From: Pseudomonadales bacterium
GTDB taxonomy: Bacteria > Pseudomonadota > Gammaproteobacteria > Pseudomonadales > Azotimanducaceae
Length of the DNA: 64,000 bases
Direction of reading: 5' to 3'
NCBI GenBank assembly: GCA_041395945.1
Contig: JAWKZN010000002.1
Span: 806,001 to 870,000, forward strand
Below, in pieces: positions 26,200-32,687 of the stretch; position 1 is the first letter of the stretch, and every line of letters begins with the position of its first letter. The position numbers were made by a program, and so were the translations under genes. The notes under the pieces are model-generated. The model searched no databases. It was not told the DNA's origin and saw nothing but the letters and a program-made list of their open reading frames with translations.

Positions 26200-27261
26200 A
26201 TGGCGATCCAGATTCATGCACCCGCAACGGCCCGCCACCTCTTCCATTCGCTGGTCTGGGCTTCGCTACCCGCAGCCCTCATCGGTATCTGGAATCTGGG
26301 TTTTCAGCTGCTCACTGCACAGGCCGCGCCGACGCTCTTCGCAGGACTTCATCTGGCTCCCGATCCAGACTCGATCATCAGCTGCCTCGCTGCAGGCGCA
26401 GTAGTGATGGCGCCTCTGCTGGCAACAGCCACCCTGGTCTCCGGATTCTGGGCCTGGGGCTTCTCCACACTGCGGCGTGTGCCGGTGGATGCCGCCTGGT
26501 TTCCCATGGCCTGGTTGTTCGTGCTGCTGCTGCCCCCTTCAACCTCACTGCCTGCAGCCGCTCTGGCGATGAGTTTTGCCGCAGTCGTCGGCGCGCACAT
26601 CTTCGGAGGCAGCGGGCGCTACCTGGCCAGCCCGGCGCTCCTTGGTGCGCTGTTCCTCACGATGAGCTATCCGGAGTTTGCTGCAACACCGCTGAGTCTG
26701 TCGGAGGCGTCCATCACCTCCTCCTGGGCGCAGTTCGCTGCCAATGGTATTCAGGACAACGCCCTGCTCCCCTATGCCCTCGGTCGGGAGATCGGTGCCA
26801 TCGGCGCGGTGTCCGCATTCGCCTGCCTCGCCGGCGCCCTGTACCTGATCTACGCGGGCACAGCTTCCTGGCGGATCGTGGCCGGCGGCATCCTGGGCGC
26901 CATGATTTTTTCCACCGTCCTGTCGTGGACCGGTATTGAAGCCACCCTGCCCGGACAGTGGCATCTCGCCCTGGGTAACCTCGCATTCACTCTGGCCTTT
27001 CTGGTCACAGATCCGGGTGCTGCGCCTCTGACCCGCCCGTCCCGCTGGCTGCTCGGCTTCACCACCGGCGCGCTGACCGTCCTGATCCGCACACTGGATC
27101 CCGTACACCCGGAAGCCGTGCTTCACGCGGCATTGCTGAGCATGCTGGCAGTGCCGCTGTGGGACTACCTGGTGGTACGTCGGGCAACTGCGCGCGGACC
27201 AGCGGCCCGTGCGCGCGGCCCCAGCGCCCGTGGGGCCTCCCGCACCGTGGTGCCGATGTGA
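26200..27261 (+). CDS. nqrB: Na+-translocating NADH:quinone reductase subunit B, variant lacking the usual FMN-Thr motif
   Basis: 353 residues, about 60 shorter than usual, the loss being at the N terminus. Recognisable NqrB segments are VGAHIFGGSGRYLASPALL, SWRIVAGGILGAM, WHLALGNLAFTLAFLVTDP and VPLWDYLVV, spread through about nine or ten transmembrane helices. In typical NqrB the motif DGxSGAT attaches FMN covalently to Thr. Aligning the flanking YP and WAQ landmarks, this protein has Ser168-Glu-Ala-Ser171 instead, with no preceding Asp. The C-terminal 25 residues are a low-complexity Arg/Ala/Gly tail. The subunit normally carries riboflavin and FMN and forms much of the Na+ path. Overlaps nqrC by GTGA. 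Confidence 0.88.
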   Translation: MAIQIHAPATARHLFHSLVWASLPAALIGIWNLGFQLLTAQAAPTLFAGLHLAPDPDSIISCLAAGAVVMAPLLATATLVSGFWAWGFSTLRRVPVDAAWFPMAWLFVLLLPPSTSLPAAALAMSFAAVVGAHIFGGSGRYLASPALLGALFLTMSYPEFAATPLSLSEASITSSWAQFAANGIQDNALLPYALGREIGAIGAVSAFACLAGALYLIYAGTASWRIVAGGILGAMIFSTVLSWTGIEATLPGQWHLALGNLAFTLAFLVTDPGAAPLTRPSRWLLGFTTGALTVLIRTLDPVHPEAVLHAALLSMLAVPLWDYLVVRRATARGPAARARGPSARGASRTVVPM

Positions 27262-28013
27262 CCACCGCGACCGGCACCCCTCAACCGCCCCGGACTGAGT
27301 CCGTCAGCCGCACCATGATCATCGTCGTGTGCGTCGCCCTGGTCTGCTCCGCCCTGGTCACCACCGCGGTGCAGATACTGCATCCGATACAGGCCGCGTA
27401 CGCGGCCATCGAGCGCAATAGAGCGATCGTGGTCGCCGCCGGCCTCGTCTCGAGTGAGGCGGATGACGCCGAAGTAGTGGCGGCCTTTCTCACACTGGAC
27501 GCCCGGGTCATGGCGCGCGACAGCGGTAGGTGGGTAGAGGAGATCGATGGGCGCACTTACGATCACTGGAAGGTGGATGCTGATCAGCCTGGCCGCTACC
27601 TGCCCGTCTATCTGGTTGTTAACGACGGACAGATCGACAGGGTGGTAGTGCCCGTCGACGGCAAAGGCATGTGGTCGACCCTGTATGGGTTCCTGGCGCT
27701 GAAGTCTGATCTGAACACCATTTCCAGCCTGGTCATATACGAGCACGGCGAGACGCCAGGCATCGGCGACCGGATTCAGGATCCACAGTGGCTGGCTCAG
27801 TGGCAGGGTAAACGACTCCGGGATGCCGGTGGCGCGCTGAAGATCGACGTCAGTCCGGACACCGTGCTGCCGGAAATTCATCGCATCGACACCATCACCG
27901 GCGCCACAGTTACCGCTCGTGCTGTGGGGCGAATGGTTCAGGATCGCATCCAGGAGTATGACGCTATCCTCCAGCAGCTGAGTCTGACAGCAGCCGGAGG
28001 TCAATCCCGGTGA
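27258..28013 (+). CDS. nqrC: Na+-translocating NADH:quinone reductase subunit C (covalent FMN)
   Basis: 251 residues from a GTG at 27258 that overlaps the nqrB stop. One N-terminal transmembrane helix (about residues 20-40) is followed by a periplasmic FMN-binding domain. The flavinylation motif is intact: DTITGATVTA with Thr217 as the attachment residue, close to Thr225 of Vibrio. GHGETPG-like EHGETPGIGDRI and DGKGMWSTLYGF are also conserved. The ApbE flavin transferase needed to attach FMN is not encoded in this window. This subunit passes electrons from the NqrDE iron centre to NqrB. Confidence 0.92.
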   Translation: MTTATGTPQPPRTESVSRTMIIVVCVALVCSALVTTAVQILHPIQAAYAAIERNRAIVVAAGLVSSEADDAEVVAAFLTLDARVMARDSGRWVEEIDGRTYDHWKVDADQPGRYLPVYLVVNDGQIDRVVVPVDGKGMWSTLYGFLALKSDLNTISSLVIYEHGETPGIGDRIQDPQWLAQWQGKRLRDAGGALKIDVSPDTVLPEIHRIDTITGATVTARAVGRMVQDRIQEYDAILQQLSLTAAGGQSR

Positions 28014-28666
28014 ACGCCCTTCGACACCTGACCACACCACTCCTCGATCAGAACCCCATCACCGTGCAGATTCTTGGCCTGTGCTCAGCACTTGCCGTAT
28101 CCCGCGCGCTCGAACCCGCCCTGATCATGGCTGCCGCAGTGATCAGCGTGCTGGTATTTTCCAACCTCGCCGTGAGCCTGATGCGGCGCCTCATGCCCCA
28201 GAGTGTGCGCCTGATACTCGAGGTCACCATCATTGCATCCGGTGTGATAGTGGTAGACGAGTTCATCAAAGCCTACGCTCCGGACATCTCCGAGGTGCTG
28301 TCCGTGTTTGTGGGGCTCATCATCACCAACTGCATCATTCTCGGTCGTGCCGAAGCCTTTGCCATGCAGCACGGGCCGCTCGACAGCCTGGCGGATGCAC
28401 TCGGAAATGGCGCCGGTTACGCGATCATCCTGCTTGCGGTTGCCGCTTTCCGGGAACTCGCCGGCAACGGCAGTCTGCTCGACATCGAAATCCTGCCACT
28501 TCTGGCAGACGGTGGCTGGTATCGACCCAACCAGCTGATGCTTTATGCGCCCAGCGCCTTCTTCCTGATCGGCTTTCTGATCTGGGGGGTTCGCAGCTGG
28601 CAGACCGGTTCCACCGAACCAGACACCCAGTCCACCACCGGGGCATTCGGGCGGGGATCCGACTGA
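28010..28666 (+). CDS. nqrD: Na+-translocating NADH:quinone reductase subunit D
   Basis: 218 residues from a GTG overlapping the nqrC stop (GTGA). Six membrane helices in the NqrD/RnfE pattern with NPITVQILGLCSALAVS at the N terminus. Cys25 and Cys108 (in ITNCIILGRAEAF) match the two cysteines that, with two from NqrE, hold the intramembrane iron centre. The C-terminal 20 residues are an extra hydrophilic tail. The gene overlaps nqrE by TGATG. Confidence 0.93.
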   Translation: MNALRHLTTPLLDQNPITVQILGLCSALAVSRALEPALIMAAAVISVLVFSNLAVSLMRRLMPQSVRLILEVTIIASGVIVVDEFIKAYAPDISEVLSVFVGLIITNCIILGRAEAFAMQHGPLDSLADALGNGAGYAIILLAVAAFRELAGNGSLLDIEILPLLADGGWYRPNQLMLYAPSAFFLIGFLIWGVRSWQTGSTEPDTQSTTGAFGRGSD

Positions 28667-29268
28667 TGTCGAACTTCATCGATGTGATGCTGTACGCCAT
28701 GTTCGTGGAGAACCTGGCGCTCGTGTTTCTACTCGGTATGTGCACGTATCTCGCAGTGTCGAAACGGGTGGAGACCGCCATCGGTCTGGGCATCGCCGTC
28801 ATCGCCGTGCAGACCCTCACCGTGCCGCTCAACAACCTGATCTATCAGTGGATACTCGCACCCGGCGCCCTGGCCTGGGCCGGACTGGCTTCCTATGACC
28901 TGTCGTTTCTGAAACTGGTCGTCTTTATCGGTGTGATCGCCGCCTCCGTGCAGACCCTCGAAGTGCTGATGGATCGGTTCAGTCCTTCTCTGCACCAGAC
29001 ACTCGGCATTTATCTGCCGCTGCTCACAGTGAACTGCGCCATCCTCGGGGCAAGCCTGTTCATGGTGCAGAGGGACTACAACCTGATCGACAGCGTGGCC
29101 TACGGACTGGGCTCGGGCATCGGCTGGGCGATGGCCATCGTGCTGTTTGCCGCCATCCGGGAAAGGCTCCGCTACAGCAATGTACCGGCCGGGCTGGACG
29201 GTCTCGGACTCGCCTTTATCGTCACCGGCCTGCTCGCGTTTGCGTTTACCGGTCTCAGCGGACTGTAA
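28666..29268 (+). CDS. nqrE: Na+-translocating NADH:quinone reductase subunit E
   Basis: 200 residues from the ATG at 28666, which shares one base with the nqrD stop. Six membrane helices as in NqrE/RnfA. Cys26 (VFLLGMCTYLAVS) and Cys124 (LTVNCAILGASLF) are the iron-centre cysteines. GLGSGIGWAMAIVLFAAIRERL is the typical fifth-helix region. It pairs with NqrD as an inverted-topology dimer in the membrane. Confidence 0.95.
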   Translation: MSNFIDVMLYAMFVENLALVFLLGMCTYLAVSKRVETAIGLGIAVIAVQTLTVPLNNLIYQWILAPGALAWAGLASYDLSFLKLVVFIGVIAASVQTLEVLMDRFSPSLHQTLGIYLPLLTVNCAILGASLFMVQRDYNLIDSVAYGLGSGIGWAMAIVLFAAIRERLRYSNVPAGLDGLGLAFIVTGLLAFAFTGLSGL

Positions 29269-29273
29269 TCAGC

Positions 29274-30515
29274 ATGCTGACAGTCGCCATCCCGATGCTG
29301 CTGTTCACCGCGATCATTGCAATCCTTGCTGCCGCGGTGCTCTGGGTGCGCGTGCGGGTCAGCACTCGCGTACCTGTGCAGATTTCGGTGAATGGCCAGC
29401 GACACCTGGAGACCACCAGTGGTGACACCCTGCTCGCCACCCTGTCGGATGCGGGTATTCATCTTCCGTCGGCCTGCGGCGGTCGCGGCACCTGCGGCCA
29501 GTGCCGGGTCACCCTGAAACGGGGTGGCGGGCAGCCTCTGCCCGTCGAACGCAATCACATCAGCCGCCGGGACAGCCTGGCCGGCGCTCGACTCGCCTGC
29601 ATGCTGAAGGTGCGCGAAGATCTCGAAGTCACTGTGCCTTCCGCAATACTCAGCGCCCGACAATGGCAGTGTCGTGTGATCAGCAATCGCAGCCTCTCCA
29701 CTTACCTCACCGAACTCAAACTGGAACTTCAAGCGGATCAACCGATGCAGTTCCAGGCGGGTGACTACATCATGGTGCAGGCACCGGCAGGCACAATCAG
29801 TTTCAGCCAGTTCGAGATCGCCAGTGAGTATCGGCAGGAGTGGGAGCAGAACAACCTGTTTCGCCTCTCGACCGAAATTGCCCAGCCTACCAGCCGCGCC
29901 TATTCCCTCGCCAATGCACCGGATGACGCGGGACATCTCACCCTGGTAGTACGCATCGCACTGCCGCCACCCAGCACACCGGAAGGCACACCACCGGGAC
30001 TGGTGTCCTCCTATATATTCAGCCTTCGCGCTGGAGACCCGGTATCCGTGTCCGGTCCCTTCGGAGAGTTTCACGCCACCGGCACAGCAAAGGACATGGT
30101 GCTGATCGGCGGCGGGGCCGGCATCGCTCCGATGCGCGCAATAATCCGTGACCAGCTTCTCGGTCATAAAAAAGAACCTCAGATCGCATCAGAGCGAAAT
30201 ATTTTTTTCTTCTATGGCAGTCGGAATCTCCGGGAACTCGTCTATGCCGAAGAATTCCGTGAGCTGGCAACAAGGTTCGATAATTTTCACTACGAAGTGG
30301 CGCTGTCCAATCCGGAGCCGGACGACAACTGGTCAGGCCCATCGGGCTTCGTGCACAACCTCGTATACGAGCGCTATCTGAAAGACCACCCCGCACCTGA
30401 GCGTGCGGAATACTATCTGTGCGGACCACCATTGATGAGCAGTGCTGTACTCGCAATGCTGGAAGATTCAGGGGTTGATCGGGAGAGCATCTTCTATGAC
30501 GACTTCGGCAACTAG
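29274..30515 (+). CDS. nqrF: Na+-translocating NADH:quinone reductase subunit F (FAD and 2Fe-2S NADH dehydrogenase)
   Basis: 413 residues, the normal size. One N-terminal membrane helix is followed by a plant-type ferredoxin domain with Cys68, Cys74, Cys77 and Cys109 (ACGGRGTCGQC and RLACM). Next is the FAD domain with TSRAYSLANAP and the NADH domain with IGGGAGIAPMRAII and YYLCGPPLM, ending FYDDFGN as is usual. It oxidises NADH at the cytoplasmic face and feeds electrons to the pump. It is the last subunit of the nqrABCDEF operon, 5 bases after nqrE. Confidence 0.96.
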   Translation: MLTVAIPMLLFTAIIAILAAAVLWVRVRVSTRVPVQISVNGQRHLETTSGDTLLATLSDAGIHLPSACGGRGTCGQCRVTLKRGGGQPLPVERNHISRRDSLAGARLACMLKVREDLEVTVPSAILSARQWQCRVISNRSLSTYLTELKLELQADQPMQFQAGDYIMVQAPAGTISFSQFEIASEYRQEWEQNNLFRLSTEIAQPTSRAYSLANAPDDAGHLTLVVRIALPPPSTPEGTPPGLVSSYIFSLRAGDPVSVSGPFGEFHATGTAKDMVLIGGGAGIAPMRAIIRDQLLGHKKEPQIASERNIFFFYGSRNLRELVYAEEFRELATRFDNFHYEVALSNPEPDDNWSGPSGFVHNLVYERYLKDHPAPERAEYYLCGPPLMSSAVLAMLEDSGVDRESIFYDDFGN

Positions 30516-30553
30516 AAAGACCCTGCAGGGACTTCCGACAAGAGGCGGACAGG

Positions 30554-30967
30554 ATGAGCGTTAAACCCCAGAGAGTTCGGGATTTCATGACACCGGCTGC
30601 CATCCAGGTGACACCCGAGATCGAAATCATGAAAGTGATCGCTCTGCTGGTGGAGCGTGACATTTCCGGACTGCCGGTGGTCGACGACTCCGGCGCACTT
30701 GTTGGATTCGTCACGGAGCGCGACTGTATCCGCATCGCGCTTCAGTCCGGGTACCTGGATGAGATCGGGGGACCTGTCTCTGACTACATGACCCGCCGGG
30801 TACATTGCGTGCACCCCGAAGACAGCATGATGGATGTGGGTGAGCTCTTCGCTGCTTCGCCTTTCCGCCGCTGCCCGGTCGTTGAGAACGGAATTCTGAT
30901 CGGACTCATCAGTCGCCGCGACGTACTTCGCGCACTGACCCAGAGCTCATGGTTTCAACAGCGATAA
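30554..30967 (+). CDS. Two-CBS-domain protein
   Basis: 137 residues consisting of a tandem pair of CBS motifs: the first from VRDFMTPAAIQVTPEIEI to VGFVTERDCIRI, the second from VSDYMTRRVHCVHPEDSM to IGLISRRDVLRAL. Such stand-alone pairs bind adenine nucleotides and regulate partner proteins. It follows nqrF by 38 bases with GGCGGACAGG upstream of the ATG, so it is probably co-transcribed and may sense cellular energy state for the pump, but that is inference. Confidence 0.9.
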   Translation: MSVKPQRVRDFMTPAAIQVTPEIEIMKVIALLVERDISGLPVVDDSGALVGFVTERDCIRIALQSGYLDEIGGPVSDYMTRRVHCVHPEDSMMDVGELFAASPFRRCPVVENGILIGLISRRDVLRALTQSSWFQQR

Positions 30968-31005
30968 TGCGGAACTGACAAGGCGGCATCGATAAAGCGG
31001 CGATG

Positions 31006-31037
31006 AAGGCCGGAGCAACCAGGGTCGCTCCAGCCTT
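31006..31037 (-). terminator. 15-bp hairpin, probable 3' end of the minus-strand micro-ORF transcript
   Basis: Arms AAGGCTGGAGCGACC and GGTTGCTCCGGCCTT, read on the minus strand, pair fully if two G-U pairs are allowed. On the plus strand the same two positions become A-C mismatches, so the fold is better for minus-strand RNA. There is no clear U tract, so it may stabilise a 3' end rather than be a classical terminator. It may also stop plus-strand transcription after the CBS gene. Confidence 0.5.
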
Positions 31038-31055
31038 CGAGGTTTCACCAGTGGA

Positions 31056-31106
31056 TCAGTTGTTCCACATGATTGAACCAGCCTTGACCTTAGTCTTGAC
31101 TTTCAT
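31056..31106 (-). CDS. Candidate 16-residue micropeptide, possible exported peptide precursor
   Basis: The ORF encodes MKVKTKVKAGSIMWNN. AAGGAGG stands eight bases upstream of the ATG, one of the best ribosome sites in the window, and the strong hairpin at 31006-31037 begins 18 bases after the stop. Four Lys alternate with Val/Thr in the first nine residues, then Ala-Gly, then a short tail with Trp and two Asn. The exporter set (HlyD, C39-peptidase ABC, ABC) starts 400 bases away on the other strand. The Ala-Gly could be a weak equivalent of a Gly-Gly cleavage site. No homology can be proven from so short a sequence, and it may instead be a regulatory uORF or chance. Confidence 0.45.
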   Translation of the reverse strand: MKVKTKVKAGSIMWNN

Positions 31107-31189
31107 TCAAGCGTCCTCCTTGAGTGAGTCCAGATACGTAACAGGCAGCAGAACACATACTCACTTTCGTGCGCAGCAATCGACCGCAT
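31103..31189 (-). CDS. Possible 28-residue leader ORF overlapping the micropeptide
   Basis: An ATG at 31189 opens 28 codons whose TGA overlaps the micropeptide ATG as ATGA, the arrangement used for translational coupling. It contains two adjacent Cys (VFCCLL) and several basic residues at the end. A G-rich stretch lies upstream as a possible ribosome site. It could be chance; low confidence. Confidence 0.2.
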   Translation of the reverse strand: MRSIAAHESEYVFCCLLRIWTHSRRTLE

Positions 31190-31506
31190 GAAACGCCCCC
31201 AGAACACGAGACTGGCCGTCCGTCATGGACGGGAACTGTGCTTCGGATCCACCGCTTTCTCTTCTTACTTTCGTAGTGGAAGGCTGGTCGAATACAAAAC
31301 ACCCGTTCATCGTGTCCGCTCCTCAGAGCACTGATCTGCACCAGCATCCAGGAAGCAAAGTCATTCTGGCAGGCACGTTCAGGCAAGACAACTCTTTCTT
31401 TCTCAACTGGTTCACGCATACTTTTTCGCGCTTCCGGCAACGCCAGGATGTGCCGGAGTGCAGTCTGTCACTACAGACCGACAACAAAAATCAGGCAGGA
31501 CAACCT

Positions 31507-32679
31507 GTGGCCGTACCCTTTGAAAACACGCTGGACGTGTTGCGCGGTGATGCATCCAGAACCGGAAGATGGCTGACCATCACAGGCGCGCTGGCAACTC
31601 TTGTATGGATCGCTGCCGCCTTCTATCTCGCCCTGCCGGTCACGGTAGCCAGCATAGATGGACGCATCGTTTCAGCGGCAGATTCCATCGACATCACCAG
31701 CGCATCCGCAGCGCCGATCACAAACATCCCGATCAAGCTCGGCGAGCGGGTGGAGGCCGGACAGGTCCTGATCGAATTTGATTCGATTCCGGAACGTCTG
31801 GCACTGGCGGGTTACCGTGAGCGGGCAACCGCACTGAATTCCGAACTTTCCGCATCGACCCTGGAGCTGAAAGGGCTCACGGATTCCCTCGTCAGCGAGC
31901 TCGAGAGTCAGGACCGTGGCCTGGAAAGACTGGAAGCCCGGATCGGCGAAACCAATGCCCTCATCGAACATGCGGTGAACGCAGAGAGGCTCTACTCCGA
32001 ACTCCGCGCCGAACGCAGAATCGACGCGCTCGAGTACTCGCGCGCGAAGAGCGAACTTGAAGCGCACCGCAGGAAGCTGCAGGAACAGATGGCTGAGATG
32101 AACGAGATGCGGGCCCAGCGTCAGCTCGCTGTGAACAGAAACGAAACGCTCCGGGCACAACTGATGCGGGAACAGGCGGGCATCGCTGGTGAGATTGCCG
32201 AAATCGACGCCGAGGTGCGGCGCCTGAGTAATCGCATAGAAGAGCTGCAGGTACGAGCACCTCTCGCAGGACAGATCGGCGCGATCGCGCGCCTGTCGGT
32301 GGGACAGAGCCTCAGTCCGGGCGACTGGGTGATGACCCTGGTTCCCGACCAGTCTTTCGAGTTTCGTGCCACATTCTCCGCGCGTGAAGCCGCGGGTCGC
32401 ATCGAGCCCGGCCAGCGAGCACGTGTTCAGTTCTTCGCACTGCCCTGGACCGAATACGGAACCCTCGATGCCACTGTGATCCGTGTTGCCAGCGAAGAAC
32501 GCGACGCCGAGGTGCGCGTGGATCTCGACCTTGAAATGAACAATCCCCTTGCGGAGCAGCTCGACCACGGACTGAAAGGTCAGGCGGTGGTACAGATCCA
32601 CGAAGCCACTCTGGCGCGACGGCTGCTGAATCTGCTGAGCGCCACCGGGAACCGCACCCAGTCGATCAGCCGCCTCTGA
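31507..32679 (+). CDS. HlyD-family membrane fusion protein of a peptide exporter
   Basis: About 390 residues from a GTG at 31507, chosen because AGGA lies six bases upstream; the open frame extends further to 31225 but that part has no protein-like character. A short cytoplasmic tail is followed by one membrane helix (WLTITGALATLVWIAAAFYL), a lipoyl-like half motif (SIDGRIVS ... IPIKLGERVEAGQVLIEFDS), a long coiled coil rich in Glu, Arg and Leu (about residues 90-240), then the second lipoyl half (VRAPLAGQIGAIARLSVGQ) and a beta barrel. It links inner-membrane ABC transporters to an outer-membrane channel. The two ABC genes follow at once. Confidence 0.88.
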   Translation: MAVPFENTLDVLRGDASRTGRWLTITGALATLVWIAAAFYLALPVTVASIDGRIVSAADSIDITSASAAPITNIPIKLGERVEAGQVLIEFDSIPERLALAGYRERATALNSELSASTLELKGLTDSLVSELESQDRGLERLEARIGETNALIEHAVNAERLYSELRAERRIDALEYSRAKSELEAHRRKLQEQMAEMNEMRAQRQLAVNRNETLRAQLMREQAGIAGEIAEIDAEVRRLSNRIEELQVRAPLAGQIGAIARLSVGQSLSPGDWVMTLVPDQSFEFRATFSAREAAGRIEPGQRARVQFFALPWTEYGTLDATVIRVASEERDAEVRVDLDLEMNNPLAEQLDHGLKGQAVVQIHEATLARRLLNLLSATGNRTQSISRL

Positions 32680-32687
32680 GTCCGGCA

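Larger units (their letters stand above)
30968..31506. other. 539-base gap between the CBS gene and the exporter genes
   Basis: No long convincing gene. It contains a strong imperfect hairpin at 31006-31037, a 16-codon minus-strand ORF with a strong ribosome site (31056-31106), a 28-codon ORF overlapping it (31103-31189) and a small CCGTCC/GGACGG dyad at 31217-31233. Base composition is less GC-rich than in the flanking genes, as expected for regulatory DNA. The exporter promoter should lie between 31190 and 31490. Confidence 0.6.

Noticed and set aside
24922..30515. The possibility that the six-gene operon is Rnf rather than Nqr
   Set aside because: The first gene is NqrA-like rather than an RnfC with ferredoxin clusters. 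There is no RnfB, and the last gene has the NqrF layout (2Fe-2S plus FAD/NADH domains).
31090..31440. A 116-codon minus-strand open frame upstream of the exporter
   Set aside because: Its composition is not protein-like, it has no ribosome site, and it runs through the micropeptide region in another frame.
31225..31506. N-terminal extension of the HlyD gene from 31225
   Set aside because: The extra 94 codons show no similarity to HlyD proteins, while the GTG at 31507 has AGGA at proper distance and leaves the usual short cytoplasmic tail.
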